Source of the DNA: Gnetum montanum
Lineage: Eukaryota > Streptophyta > Gnetopsida > Gnetales > Gnetaceae
Reading direction: 5' to 3'
DNA: 46,489 nt
Assembly: GCA_015680685.1 (NCBI GenBank)
Contig: MNCI01017629.1
Span: 142,578-189,066, forward strand
Shown here in pieces: positions 21,174 to 33,930 of this stretch (the stretch's first letter is position 1; the number at the start of each line of letters is the position of its first letter). The position numbers and the translations under genes were made by a program. The notes below the pieces were generated by a model. The model ran no database searches. It was given only the letters and a program-made list of their open reading frames with translations, and was not told the DNA's origin.

Positions 21174-21767
21174 AATTTTACCTATCTTGTCAAATTTTTT
21201 CCATTTCCAAGAGGCCAGCAAAGTGAATAGAAATCAAGAATTTTGTATGTTTTAATTTTGTTTTGTAATTTTATATTTTTTAGGTAAATTTTGATTTCTA
21301 TTTCCTTCATTGAGTAATTTGAGAAATGGTTTATTTTCCTTTTTTTCCCTACATAAAGAAAATTAAAAATAAGTACAAATCCCAAGAATCAACTCCTCTT
21401 ATTGCCCAACTAGCTGAGACTATCAAAAAAGTTGTAATTAAAGCAGCAATAGTAAGAGTCATCAAATTGGTTTGTAGAATCTTAGGAATGGTATTCCACA
21501 AATGTGCCAAAGAAGACTATGCTTGTTAAATGAAATTGAAAAAGCAATCAAAGAAACTAGCATGAATTTAGCCTTCTATGAGCACTCTTAGTCTTTACAA
21601 ACACACACAAGTCTATGAAAAAAAAAGGGAAACCAATAGGATTAAATTATAACTATTCTTCCTCTTTAACAAAGCCAAATTCCAGAGTAGGAGAAGAAAG
21701 AACATAAAATAACTTTTCCATATATGTTAATCCTCTATTTGGTATTCCAACTACTACCATATCAACC

Positions 21768-23375
21768 ATGAGTTCAACTACGAGGGTAGGATTTCAAATT
21801 ACTACCCCAATATCAACTTATGTAACCACAATAGAAAGGACTACCCAACTAGTAAATACTTTGAATTTACAAACTCCATCTACATCACTAGCCTCTATTT
21901 GTAATCAATTTCACAATATGATCCTCTTCACATATACCCCCTCCTTTTACCCTTGGTACAATTCCTCTTTCCTTTGGTAGTGTAAGATCTAATATTCTAG
22001 TTGGATATACTTACTTAGAACAAACTCTAGGAGATTTATTAAATCAAAGGACATAATTATACCTCAAGGACCATTATTTGTTTCACAAGGAAGAGATGTA
22101 GAAGTTAAAAACATTCACTTATTACCTATCTTTAAAGGAAAAAATGATGAATATCTAGTTACTCAAATAAAAGAATTTGAAAACACAATGGCCATGTTAG
22201 CCCCTCAAAGTGGGGATAGAACTAAAATGATTACTTTAAAATTAACCTTAAAGGACAAATTTTATTTTTGGCTAAAAATCCTTATAACACAAATTAGGTC
22301 ATGGGATGAATTTAAGTATGCTTTTCTACAAATATTTCTCGCTAATGATAGGCTATATTCATTGAGAAAGCAATTAATGAGTTTTATGCAACATGAAGAT
22401 GAATATTATCAAAGTACCTTTGATAGGTTTAAAGGATTATTTTTAAAGAATCCAAACCATGGATTTCTAGCCCATCAATTAATTAAAATGTTTGAAGAAG
22501 GCCTATTACCCTATTGTAGGCAAAATGTTAACTTTACATGTTGTGGAAATATCTTAAATGTCATACCAAAAGATGGGGAGAGAATTATAGATTCATTGGT
22601 AGATCAAAGTAAAAAATGGCCAAAACCCAACATTATGCAAGGGATGATCAAATAAATAGAATAGTTAAATAAAAAAAGTGGATGATTTGACATAATTGAT
22701 TAAGAAACAAGCTCATGGAATTCAAACTGAAGCATGTAGCATGTGTGGTAGCCCCCAACTTGACCATACAACCTACCTAGCCTTGTTATATTGTCAAGAA
22801 TAAATGCAAGAGTTAATCAATGCTTTTCAACAATATAGAGGCCAATCAACAATGAGCTTTCCTCAATGATCATTTTACCCACAACAATATCCTTAAAATA
22901 ATTTTAGGCCATTTAAGAATCCAACTAATGAACACTTGGACAAACTCACCCAAAGCCTTACTTCCTTCATAGAAGAAAGTAGACAATTCACAAATGAGAC
23001 AAGGAGAATATTGAAAGACTTAACTAGAAATGAACTACCATCTCAACCTAAATCAAATCCTACATCTCAAAGAAATGGAAAGGAACAATTGCATTCAATC
23101 ACTACAAGGACTAGAAACATAGTTGAGCCTAAGATTTCAAGAAATAAGAACCCAAGAAGAAGTTTAGCCACAAGTATTAAATGAAGAAGATCAACCAAAT
23201 AGGGAAATAGAACAACCACTACTCTTTAGACAACCCATTTTACCTCCTTTGCCTAAATGATTATAAGAAGATTTCACCACTAAATCCCATCTTGAAAAAA
23301 TGTTTAGTGAATTGTATTTACATATTCCTTTGGAATAAGTAGTAAAAGATACACATCTTTATGCTAAATACACCT
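21768..23375 (+). pseudogene. gag: gag of element D, broken
   Basis: Athila-type capsid precursor. The N-terminal start is uncertain; I use the ATG at 21768. From about 22050 to 22655 the capsid region is clear: PQGPLFVSQGRDVEVKN, then SWDEFKYAFLQIFL, LRKQLMSFMQHEDEYYQSTF and FKGLFLKNPNHG, matching the family's SWDEM..FLxKYFP and FKELLRKCPHHG blocks. A frameshift follows. A damaged zinc knuckle (CSMCGSPQLDH) lies at about 22734-22766. Further on is a coiled coil (TQSLTSFIEESRQFTNETRR, 22936-23000) and finally the gag-end block LYLHIPLE...LYAKY near 23320-23370. There the sequence jumps to RT, with no protease between. Confidence 0.8.
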
Positions 23376-24711
23376 CCTTTGGAATTATTTATGTTATAGC
23401 TAATAGTAAATGGTTAAGTGCTATTACTGTAGTTCCAAAAAAAGGTGGAAAATGGAGAGTTTTTGTAGACTATCAATAGTTAAACCAAAATACAAAAAAG
23501 AACCATTTTCCATTACCTTACATAGATCAAGTTTTGGAAAAATTAAAGGGACATGAATATTACTATCTATTGGATGGATTTAGTGATTACAATCAAGTAG
23601 CCATTACCCCCAAAGATCAACATAAAAAAACCTTCACATGTCCTTATGGAACTTTTGTTTATAGACAAATGCCTTTTGGCCTTTGTAATGAACCAACTAC
23701 TTTCCAAAGGGCTATGATATTAGTATTTTCTAATATTTTAGAAGATTATTTTGAATTTTTATGGATGATTTTTCAATCTATGGGAATACTTACGATGAAA
23801 CATTACAACATCTTGAACATGTCTTAGATAGATGTATTAATAAAAATTTAAAATTAAGCTAGAAAAAGAGTTACTTGATGGTTACAAGTAGTAGAGTATT
23901 AGGACATGTTGTTTCTAAAGATGGGATAAGGATGGATGATGAAAAAGTAAGCGTCATATCTATACTTCGAACTCCAACTAATTTAAATACTCTTCAATCT
24001 TTTCTAGGACATGTTGGGCTTTATATGTGATTTATCAAAGATTTTTCAAAAATTGCTAAACCATTATACATGCTCTTGAACATAGATGTTACATTTTTTT
24101 GGAGTAATGATTTTCAAGAATAATTCTTAGAATTAAAGAAATGAGTAACTACCACTCTTATATTAAATGCACCTGATTGAGATTTTCCATTTGATTTAAT
24201 GTGATGCTAGTGACACAACAATAAGGGTATTTTTAGGACAATACATTAATAATAAATCGTGAATGATTTATTATGTGTTCAAAAGCCTAGACCAAGCCCA
24301 AATAAATTACAACTACAAAAAAAGAATTATTAGCTATTGCATATGCTCTAGATAAATTTGGACATTATCTAATAGCATATAAAATTAGAGTATATATTGA
24401 TCATTCAACTATTAAATTCTTAGCTACTAATGAGATGGTGTTTACTATTCCAAGAATATGGCCTTGATATTTTAGATAAAAGTAGTAGGAAAAATATAGT
24501 AGCAGATAATCTTTTAAGACTAGAAACTACTGAGAAGAATCATACACAAGAAGTCTTTCATGATGAATTTCCTAATGAACAACCTTTGTTTACAAAGAAG
24601 GATCCTTCATTTGCTAGTAGAGCCAATTATCTAGCCACCATGAAGATCCCTACTAATTGGACTAAGGAAGAAAAGAAATCTTTCTTACACACCATATCTA
24701 GATACATTTGA
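23376..24711 (+). pseudogene. pol: reverse transcriptase and RNase H of element D, N-terminally truncated
   Basis: Starts abruptly at IIYVIANSKW, the IxYPISDSKW block of Athila RT, followed by ITVVPKKGGKWRVFVDY. Then HFPLPYIDQ, YYLLDGFSDYNQVAI, PFGTF-like CPYGTFVYRQMPFGL and FQRAM are in order. The active-site region reads FLWMIF in one frame and DDFS in the next, so a frameshift lies at about 23760. LGHVVSKDGI, SFLGHVGLY and FIKDFSKIAKPL follow, then RNase H with KELLAIAYALDKFGHYL near 24330 and IDHSTIKFL. Ends near 24711 (TNWTKEEKKSFL). Only one RNase H is seen, which fits Athila and not Tat. Many CAG-type stops. Confidence 0.88.
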
Positions 24712-24719
24712 AGTAGTCT

Positions 24720-25882
24720 GTGTCTCTATCGAATCTGTAAAGATAATATAGCAAGAAGATGTGTAGCTTAGAATGAACAACAAGAAATTCTACATTTGTG
24801 CCATGATGATTTAGGAGGTGGCCACTTTGATAGCAAATGCACTGCAATTAAAATTTTATAAAGGAAAACTCTAGGCCTCAATTTTTAAAGATGCACATAA
24901 GTATGTGCAAGAATGTGATAAATGTCAATGAATGGGAGCCATAACAAAAACACATGAGGTGCCCTTAAACCAAATTTTAATAATAGATTTATTTGATGTC
25001 TCAGATATAGATTTTCTAATACCATTCCTACCATCTAATGGATGTCAATACATTTTGGTTTGTATAGACTATGTCACTAAATGGGTTGAAGCTAAAGCTA
25101 TCCCAACAAATGATGTTAAGGTAGTTGTAGCATTCCTTAGAGAAAATATTTTAACACATTTTGGAACTCCATGAGCAATCATTAATGATCAAAGAACCCA
25201 TTTTGTAACTAAAATAATGAAACAATTCCTTAAGTCTTGTGGTATCCAACATAGGATAGTTATTGCCTATCATCCTCAAACAAATGACCAAGTCAAAAAT
25301 GCTAATAGAATTATCTTGAATATATTAACAAAGACTATATGTACTAAAGGGAAGGATTGATTTAAAAAATTACAAGATGCACTTTGGGCTTATAGGATTA
25401 CCTATAAACCAAGTTTAGGATACTCACCTTATTAATTAATTTATGGTAAGTTATGTGTATTACTAGTTGAACTAAAATATCAATCTTTGCGATTAGCCCA
25501 ACAACTCAATTTTGATGAAGACATGAACTAGGCTGCTTAAATCAATCAACTTCACAAACTTGGCAAAATGCAGGTACATGCTCTTGATAAGCAAAATATT
25601 TTAAAGAAATAAATGAAGAATTTACATGATAAGAACATTTTTATGAAACATTTTTCTATAGGTTCTAAAGACCTTTTTTATAATATAGGATTACATAAAT
25701 TTCCAAAGAAGTTAACAACTAGGTGGAAAGGCCCTTTTTTAGTTGTTCAACCCCATGCTAATGGAAGTGTCTTGATATCACCTATGGATGATTCCTCAAC
25801 TACATTCCTCATAAATGGACAAAGACTTAAGTTATATTATCAGCATCACCTTGAGGAACCCAAAGAAGATGAATTAGTATAG
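24720..25882 (+). pseudogene. int: integrase of element D, broken
   Basis: The HHCC zinc domain is recognisable: HLCHDDLGGGHF at about 24790, with the Cys pair at about 24905-24930. The core has DVSDIDFLIPF (first Asp kept), YILVCIDYVTKWVEA, IINDQRTHF (second Asp kept) and YHPQTNDQVKNANR, where the family's GQAEVSNRE Glu is Lys, so the catalytic triad is lost. ALWAYRITYKPSLGYSPY and RWKGPFLV follow; the C-terminal end is NGQRLKLYYQHHLEEP, stop TAG at 25880-25882. Upstream stops are TAG/TGA/TAA single-base types. Confidence 0.88.
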
Positions 25883-28497
25883 CTAAGTAACCCAACTTAT
25901 CCCACTAATGCTAAAAAACATGACAAAGACTCATTAGTAGTCCTAGCTTGTAATCAAAAAAAATCTTATGTCATAATGTAAACCAATTTATATTTTGCAA
26001 ATTTATCTTGAAGAATGTAAAGGGGAATAGTATTTTCTATTGTTAGTTGGAAGTTTAAAGAATTCATTCACATCATGTCTAAAATGCAAGGAAGAAGGAC
26101 AACTCCTCCTACCTTCAGATAGGCAGGTTTAAACCCAAAATCCAACTAAGGATGAACCTTAGGTGAATAAGTGTATTACATGTAATAAACTTCATTGTTT
26201 TAAAAAATACTCTATAAGTACAAAAGATCATAAGTCAAATAGGCTAAATGGCTTAGATTAGGCCAATGCTTATAAGTATATGGTTTCCATTAATTATCTA
26301 CTTGGATAAGTCAATACGATGAACAAGGTGTGTTATTTTGGCTCTAGCATCTAATGTGGCAAAGCATTTAGGACTTGATTAGTATGAGAATCCCATTCAA
26401 TTGAACAATACTAACTAAATTTAGCTCCCACAAGAGCCTCATGATTGAAGCTAGCCAAATATAGAAATTCTTCAATAAAAAAATAGAGGAAAAATAAAAA
26501 ACTTTTGATAAAAAAAAGAGAAAAAAACTAATATTATGAAAAAAGAAAAAATGAACCCACAAGAACCTTCAATCATGAGTAGAGCCACACTCCCATAAGA
26601 ACCTTATAATTGGGATGATGCTCTAAGCTCACAATTCCAAGCATCCCATAAGAATCCCCTTCTATGAGTAGAGTGATTATGGGTGGAGTATCAGTCACCA
26701 ATCAACCATAGATGCCATCACTTTAGAGCTAGGATATAACATGGGAAGAAAAATATTGATCTTTCTTTAGTAAGCATCCTAATGGATACCCTCAATTCTA
26801 ATCATTTATATTACTCAATTTATTTAGTTCTCCTACTTCTACTTATTTGTACCTAAAAGATTCTTTTTTTTTCTTTCCATTCTTGTTTTTATTCATTTTT
26901 CTATTCCTCTTTTTCATTCTTTTTATTTATCTTCCCATTTTTCCTTTTCATGATCATTTATTATGCCTTGTGGTACTTTTGTGCTTGGGTTTTCCTTGTG
27001 TTTCGAATCATATCTTCCATAGGTGTTAGTGGTCAAGATCCCTACTATGTGACAAATGATGGATACTAACACTTGTTTCACTCAATGTCATTTGTCCATT
27101 GTCCATCCTTGGATGAATAAAACCTAGGGCAATTCTTGTTTTTAGCATATCATTTGACCATATTTCCTTTTAATTATTTATCTTTGCAAATAAACCTAGT
27201 TATGTTACATACCTTAGTTTAATTAAGGGAAAGATAACCAATTAATAAAGGATATGATAGTAGGGTATAACCAACTTAGAAGCTAAGCCAAAAACAAGTT
27301 AGAAAATCAGTTAGATGTAACGCATCTCAAAACCTTAAATCATAGGAAAGGTTTAGACCATGAGTTTATAAGAAATTCTTCCACCTAATGAAGCAAACCT
27401 TATCAGGTGATGTTATGCCCAGTTAATCCCAAGAAGGGCCTTCCTAACTAAGTTATATGTGGACTCATATCCAAAAACAAAAATTTATTATCAGTAGAAG
27501 AATAAACAAAGTATAAATTTATATCGATTGTCTTGATTTAGGGTGATTAGGATATTTATAAGTATCAAAATAACATCAAAGTATCGATGTCTATCAATAA
27601 AATAAAAGAATCATAGTTTACCTTGTATTGAGAGACATCTCGAGCTCGATGTCCTACTGCAATGATTAACTATGATCTATAGATTCCAATGACTAGGTTC
27701 GATACGATGGTGATGAAGTTCAACGTTATCAAAGAAATTTTGATCTAATCAATGAAAATCGATGCCAACATATGGATATATATTAATCTACCTAATTGAT
27801 TTTTAAAAATAGTAAATTCTCACAAATATTTCACATCTAAATAGAACAGGTTCAACATGACTCAATATGCATTTTCATCTTGGTAGCCTAGATCGATAAG
27901 AATCGACATGCGTGAGAATTTCTAGAACTCCTCAAGTTTTATCAATGCATTCACGATGTCAATCAATATCCTTATCAATATTTATAGCCCCAATAGATAA
28001 GAATTAATATGTATCAAAATTTCTCGAACATCTTGAGTTTTATCAACACAACTTTGATGAGCATCAATATGTATGCAACTTGAATCAAGGTTGCAATATG
28101 GATTGACTATGTTAAAAAATTTTAAATAATAATAATATATTCATGAGGAGATAGTTTCTATTATAAACCACTGTCCCACCTAAATCACATGTATTTTTCT
28201 TCAAACAAGGTTAGGGCAAGTGACACATTTTCCTTTCCTACAAGTTCTAGACTAATAAACTATATCACAAGCTCTTGTTTGAACAACAACAACATAGTGA
28301 GGTCAAGGTGGTAATGTGGAAAGGTGACACTAGTGTAGGAAAGAATATAGCTTTGATTTTCTCCTTGTATCTTTATCTAGGCACCACAATAGCCTTTTCT
28401 TTTTCTTGATTTCATAAAGTACAACAAAATGTTATCATTTTTAGGGTTTTCCCCATATAATCTCATGAAGAGTTAATCTTCTTATTCAATTTTGCAG
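25883..28497. other. non-coding spacer between integrase and third ORF of element D
   Basis: No domain found. It has A-rich and T-rich low-complexity stretches (26460-26560, 26850-26960), repeated CCCATAAGAA-type phrases between 26420 and 26660, and a 102-bp tandem duplication at 27883-28085. The T-rich plus-strand open frame at 26847-27029 is low complexity, not a gene. Confidence 0.5.
27883..28085. repeat. 102-bp diverged tandem duplication
   Basis: Two copies start at TAGCCTAGATCGATAAGAAT (27883) and TAGCCCCAATAGATAAGAAT (27985). Both continue with GAGAATTTCT/CAAAATTTCT and TTGAGTTTTATCAA-type blocks. They are clearly related but have many substitutions. Confidence 0.65.
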
Positions 28498-28504
28498 CAT
28501 AAAT

Positions 28505-29633
28505 GGTTGAATCAAGTAGCACCGAGAAAAAGGTGCAAGTCTGAATCTAATAGAAGAACCCATTGATAATTTTGATTTGTTGAATGTTTTATTTTTTTAT
28601 TAGGTGCCCAAGAGTGAATGACTGAAAATCACTCCATGGCATTCAAAGGCTAACTACATGAAATAGTTCAATCACTTGGACACATAGGTGCTTCAAAAAC
28701 TAGAGGCCATGGGTTGTGGGGTTTTTATCTAACCACCTCTTAATTGGTACATGTAGGAGAAGGTTCTAGAATTCTACTAGAACCTCAAACGTCATCTATC
28801 TAAGGCCAACCCTTCAAAGCACTACTTGGTGTCTTTCACTTGGAAGACATGCGTCAAGATCATGGTGGACAAACTACAAGAGTGATTCAGATTTCCAACC
28901 CATGGAGATAACATCTTTAGGTTGAAGATGAGTGCTAAAGAAAAATATGAACTATTTCATCAATTCATTAGTGAGAGGAATAGTGGCTGACTGCAAAATT
29001 AGGTCTTGCACTTTCTAAACCTTTGACCAGAGCACAAGGTGATGACAAGGATGATTGTGACTAATGTCCTTTCATCAACACATACCACTTATGTACTCAA
29101 CCCTTTCCTCTAAGTGATGAAGGCACTGAAGTAAAGGGAGGAAGTAAATTTTGCTTACCTCCCAATTAGGTACCACGTCTATTACTATAATGATGATGCT
29201 TTGAAGTTGTGCTTCCCTTTTCTCATCTCAGCAATCTTGTGGAAGTGTGAAGTGTCTAAGCTATAGATGCACGCAAAGGTACATCTTTCTATCCTAAAGA
29301 AAGATGCTTCACCTAATCATTGAGAATCTACACCAAGTTAGCCCATTCCTATAGGAATCCCAGTAGCCGAATTCTTCCTTAGCACCTAAACCCAATGAGC
29401 TTCATGACTTCCAAGATAAAGTCCAGTCCCAGCTTCAAGAGCTTTAGACCACTTAGTGGGAAATTCTTTTAGTGTTGCAACAGGTTAGCTCTACTATCAC
29501 CGCTCTGGATAAGAGGATGACAAACATTGATAAACATGTCCATCCTTAGATCCATAATGATGATAAAGTGGAGAAGCCCTCTTATTTTGAGAAGGATATG
29601 GCTATGGACATGGAAGCAAGCTTTGATGCTTGA
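28505..29633 (+). pseudogene. third ORF of element D, two exons, plant-transposon-protein-like
   Basis: Exon 1 (28505-28534) codes MVESSSTEKK after an acceptor (TTCAATTTTGCAG, 28497) and before a donor AAAAAG|GTGCAA. Exon 2 starts at 28604 after a T-rich acceptor (TTTTTTTATTAG), phase 0 to phase 0. It stays readable for about 265 codons, then a frameshift near 29395 leads to a Gln-rich helical tail ending EASFDA. All stops are CAG/CAA/CGA-type. FRFPTHGDNIFRL, VMTRMIVTNVLSSTHTTYVL and REEVNFAYLPIRYH have the spacing I associate with the putative plant transposon protein domain carried by many Athila-type elements. Athila elements carry an env-like ORF at this place; I see no signal peptide or membrane segment. 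Function unknown. Confidence 0.6.
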
Positions 29634-29860
29634 TCCAACCACAATTGAATGTTATTTTATTTTTTTAATAATGTACTACTATGGCCACTTTTGTTCTTGT
29701 TAATGGCCATTTTTAATATTGTGACTTTTTATATAAATAGGGTATGTGATGTTATTCTTCTATATAATGTTTAATGTCATGTTTATGTTATGTTATATCC
29801 TTATTACACTTAGTTATTTTTTTGTTTTCCACCTGTTATGACTAGGCACTAGCCATAAGC

Positions 29861-29873
29861 TAGTTGGGGATTG
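29861..29873 (+). other. polypurine tract of element D
   Basis: TAGTTGGGGATTG directly precedes the TGTTAAACCC start of the 3' LTR. This is where second-strand synthesis would be primed. It is short and partly interrupted by T. Confidence 0.5.
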
Positions 29874-30755
29874 TGTTAAACCCCATAAACTATTTTAATT
29901 TTATATAGTGTAAAAATGTATTTCTATTTTTTTTATTAGTTCTACATATTCAAGATCATCGATTTCTATAGTATAATTCAATAAGAGCTAATGTTATCCT
30001 TTTTCTTAACTATCACATGTAATCACAATAGGGATGGAAATCAATATTGATGTCACCAATCTATATTGAGGTGGTAATGATGATCAATACCTTGATTCTC
30101 GGAAGGTGGAAAATCTTGAAGAACAATCTTGGATATTGAACAAGGTAGAAGCATGTGATTTGTAGTGATAATCAAGGAGGATTGAAGCAATAATCAACTT
30201 CAATTAGCATTTATCAATTGATATTGATTTATTTGACAAATATTGATTATCCAATTATTATTTTTGTATGTCTTTCTAGTATAAATGAATACCTCCACTT
30301 TGTGTTTGAGGAAGGAGAAAAGAAAAGAAGATTTGATACCCAAGAAAACACATGTTGAGTTGAAGTCAATTTTCTTAAAACTTGTTTATTGAGAATTTGT
30401 TGAGCCTTATGATAGGCTATTGAGGTTGCTTCATTGTAGAAACAATAAGGCAAACTCAAAAATTAGGTGAAGTCTCCCTTGTAATCCCCAAAATCCATAT
30501 TAAGTTCCTAAGTTCAATTTGATTTAACCATAAATTTTCATTCTTGAACATAAGATTAGTAGGATGAAAATTCATGTTTTTGTTTATGAGTGATAGTCAT
30601 AAGTGTAGCATTTGATTGGATTTGATTCTAATCACTTTATATCTAGATGTTCTTTTTGACTTTTGAACTATTCCTCCATAGATATGACTCACGAGTGAGT
30701 CATAGATGAGGTGATAATTGGATCTCTTCAAAGATAATGAAGTAACCTAGCTTCA
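29874..30755 (+). mobile_element. 3' LTR of element D
   Basis: Partner of 20261-21173. It lacks about 30 bp present in the 5' LTR near TTGTTGAGCC and differs at many single bases. It is preceded by the polypurine tract and followed by minus-strand sequence of element C. Confidence 0.85.
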
Positions 30756-30760
30756 AATTT

Positions 30761-31480
30761 CTCTTGGCTCATCATGGCTACTCCTCTTCTTGCAACTTAG
30801 TGGTTGCTTTATCCTTCATCATCTCTTACCAAGATGTAGTAAGAGCATGACACAACATATCATTGGCATAGCGGGCTATTTGTTTCCTTTTGCATAATAT
30901 TTAGATCATTCCTTCCACACTCATTCTCTTTGAAGTGCTTCTTCATTTTGAGGAACATGAGCAGTGGAAGGTTGACAAGGAAATTACTACTTAAAGTAGC
31001 ACATGCATGAGTAGAAAAGGTTGTGATTTTACTTGACCTCACCATTGGATTGAGGTGATAGGTTGCAATTTTGAAGTATGCTCTTTTTGCCTTAGTGAGC
31101 ACTCCATAACACTACTACACCCATTCTTTCTTCACCTTGGGGTCCTCCTATGCTGAAATATCTACCAAGGTTTCCCTAGTATCTAGCAACCTAGGAGCTT
31201 CTACAATGGCCTCCACAAAGTAGGACACACTAATACCCTTTATTTTCATCATGGCATCAACCTGCATATTAGTCCAGAAGTAAGGATAGGCCACATGAGA
31301 GAGCTTTGAAGTTGTCTTCTAGCCTCTTATAATGCTAAGTCCAAGAAAGGGCCAAAATTAAGTTCTTGAAGAGCTAAACCTTTGACCTCCTTGGAATTGA
31401 TTTGCTTTAGGTAGGCTTCCATCAAGGTGCCTTCTCAGTTTGGTCCAAGGCTAGGCACATTATCTTGTTGTGATTGCCCA
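30761..31480 (-). pseudogene. N-terminal half of the extra ORF of element C, broken
   Basis: Minus-strand frame with MEAYLKQINSKEVKGLALQE, a frameshift near 31310, then MMKIKGISVSYFVEAIVEAP and EDPKVKKEWV. Next is AKRAYFKIATYHLNPMVRSS, followed by a Thr/Ser stretch and NLPLLMFLKMKKHF. The block with NPMVRSS...NLPLLM resembles the putative plant transposon protein domain in other Athila-like extra ORFs. The frame is cut at 30760 by element D and continues at 20260. Together the two halves would make a protein with a transposon-type domain followed by long coiled coils. Stops are CAG-type (for example after DISA and EWV). Confidence 0.5.
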
Positions 31481-33930
31481 ATCTTAGTTGTGGGAATCTA
31501 TTGGATAGACTCCACTTTGGGCTCCTTCCAAAGAGGTCCTATCAAATGTATCTTTGTTGCTTCCTCCTCAGGCTACTACTATGTTTGGCCCCTTCCTCCT
31601 CTAGGCTACTTATCCCTCTATTAAGATGGTCCTCCTTCCTATGGTTATTTTTGTCTCAATGTAATCTATAATCACAACATGACCAAGGATTAGTATTTGA
31701 TGTGTACCTTAGAACATTTGAAAACTTGTCTTCTTTGATCAGTTACAGTTAAGCTAAGTTGTCATTATGGCAAATTTATAATTTTAACATTAATTTATTT
31801 GAATAGTTACCAGAGTTCATTTGTGAGGTTTAACTGTGGTGGAATATTGATATTTTCTATTATTTTATTAGTTAAACCTTGTGGGAGTTAGAAAAATTTC
31901 AAGCAAGTTTCTATTAAAAAGCTAAGACATAAAGCTCATCTCTGGTAGCTACATGATCAAAGAACAAAGTGAATTGGATAGGCAATATGAAAGTTATGGG
32001 CTTACAAAAGCTTTGGACTCCAAAAACTGCAAAATCTCCTTTTTTGTTGAGTGAGAAATGTGAAAAAATGACTTAAGTCCCCACAGTTATTTATAGGCTT
32101 TTGCACTACATCAATAGGGATGAGTCGATGAGGATGCATCAATGCAGCCACAAGATAAAATTTTTTCACATGAAAACTAAGTAAAAATAATGAGTTTTGA
32201 AATGAAATTAGAGTTTGGAGAAAGCCAAAAAAACAAGCCTAGAATACTAGGAAATGCTTGAAGAGGGCTTAGAATATTCAAAAAACATTTAATTAGGAGA
32301 TCAATGGTCAATGAGTGCAAAATTGAATGAAATTGATGTGGAATGTGTAGGATTTGAAAGTGAGATGGCTAACAAATAATAAATTTAACCAACCCAACCA
32401 TGGAGTATGTAAGTGGGTCCTCCTCATAGTAAGCTCATACACTTAATGCCCTTGCATGTCCTCAAACCAAGGAGTCCATGGGCCCCAAGGATGATTAATG
32501 GTTAAGGATCGTTAAAGACCAAATCACCAAAGAATTCATCAAACAATTTTCACTGTTTACTAATGAACTCATCAAAAAGATCATGACCAAAGATAGTGAG
32601 GTGGTTAATGAAAAGAAGTGATGGATAAGAGAGAAATGGAATGGAGTTACCTGTGATGATCACATAAAGTCCCTTGTGGAAGATGTGATTAATGAGGAAT
32701 TGAGAACTTCCTTGCATAGTTTGAATCAAGACCATCCACTTCTAGTGACTTCGCATCAACACTTGAGATGATTTCATCCTTCAAGAAACAAGAACATTCC
32801 CATAGACCACACACACCATTCCCAAAGTAGAAGGAAATGGAAGTAGGAAGTGAAGAGGGCCTTAGTTAGAAGGACACCTTCAGGCATGGATAACATGTTT
32901 TTCCAACCCCATAACTAGTTCTTGTAGCCTATTATTGTATCTAAGGAGTGTGCTTTGAATTCCCGTCATTATTATATTTTTTCAAGTGGGAACCACACCA
33001 TGAAAAGACATTACTTCTTATTATTGGTTGATAGCATAATTGTGAGAAATCCATGGAAACACTCATGTAACTCAAAGTGCAAGTAGGTGCAAAAGTGATA
33101 AATCCCTTTGAAGTCACACCCTTTTCCATCCACTTAATTCATCCCAAGTTTGGAAAGTACAAAGTTCACTAATTCATTATAAGCTTTTTATTAATAACAG
33201 ATCTTATATTTCCAAAATGAGGAAGCATCATAAAGTTGAGTGGAGTGATGGATGACATAGGTTCACTACCTATTAACATGAAAAGAATCAATGTCCCATT
33301 AGTAAACATCAAAATTCCAAAATGAAATCCAACCATTTGCACTTAAATGATTGATAAACTTTAAACCACCATCGATAGTAGTTGTATCTTGCACAAAGTA
33401 CTAATGCCAATAAAGAAAAAACATAGAAACATAAAAAAAATTCAAATAACCAAAATAAGGCAAAATATAGAAAAATTAGAAAAGACTTAAGAAAATGGAA
33501 ATAGTACTAATGATATTGCAAAACAAAAATTTTAAAACTAAGGAGCCACTTTATTTGATATTAGCATGGATGGCCATCTCCCCCATAACCAAGTTGGAAG
33601 GAAGAGATTTGAAAGATTCATACAAACTAAGCCATCGCAGATGGTAAACAATCAAAGACAATTGTAGTTTCTACTCCTTACATATGATGGTCAACAACCA
33701 GCCACTTGAGCCATGCTTTCTAAACAAGAATTTTTGAGGCTCTCAGCTATTTCCAGGCATATTACTTGTTCAACCTCCCTTTCAATTATCAGCCACTAAG
33801 TGTCCTCTTACTTAGTGGTTATTTCTTATAGACACCTTTGAATTGTTGTGACATTAGCATAATGTCTGCATTCTGAAGATGATATGCTCTTTATGGTGAA
33901 TAGTTTATGCATGTAGTGGCACTCTATCAC
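31481..33930. other. region of element C where RT and integrase would be expected, none seen
   Basis: I read both strands for RT (YxDD, FRDLN), RNase H and integrase (HHCC, TDxG) blocks and found none. A minus-strand stretch around 33240-33330 (acceptor-like TTTTCATGTTAATAG followed by a readable frame) and one at 32550-32735 are open but have no family match. Intron, spacer or decayed unrelated sequence are all possible. Confidence 0.45.

Larger units (their letters stand above)
20261..30755 (+). mobile_element. Athila-like LTR retrotransposon D, nested in C
   Basis: Two direct repeats (20261-21173 and 29874-30755), beginning TGTTAAACCC and ending CA, enclose plus-strand gag, RT/RNase H, integrase and a third ORF. 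It splits a minus-strand frame of element C, so it inserted after C. A target-site duplication is not clear: TGTCT on the left against a nearby TCTCT on the right. The LTRs differ by many substitutions and a ~30-bp indel, so the insertion is old. Confidence 0.88.

Noticed and set aside
26847-27029. Small membrane protein
   Set aside because: A run of T-rich low-complexity DNA translated as Phe/Leu; no support.
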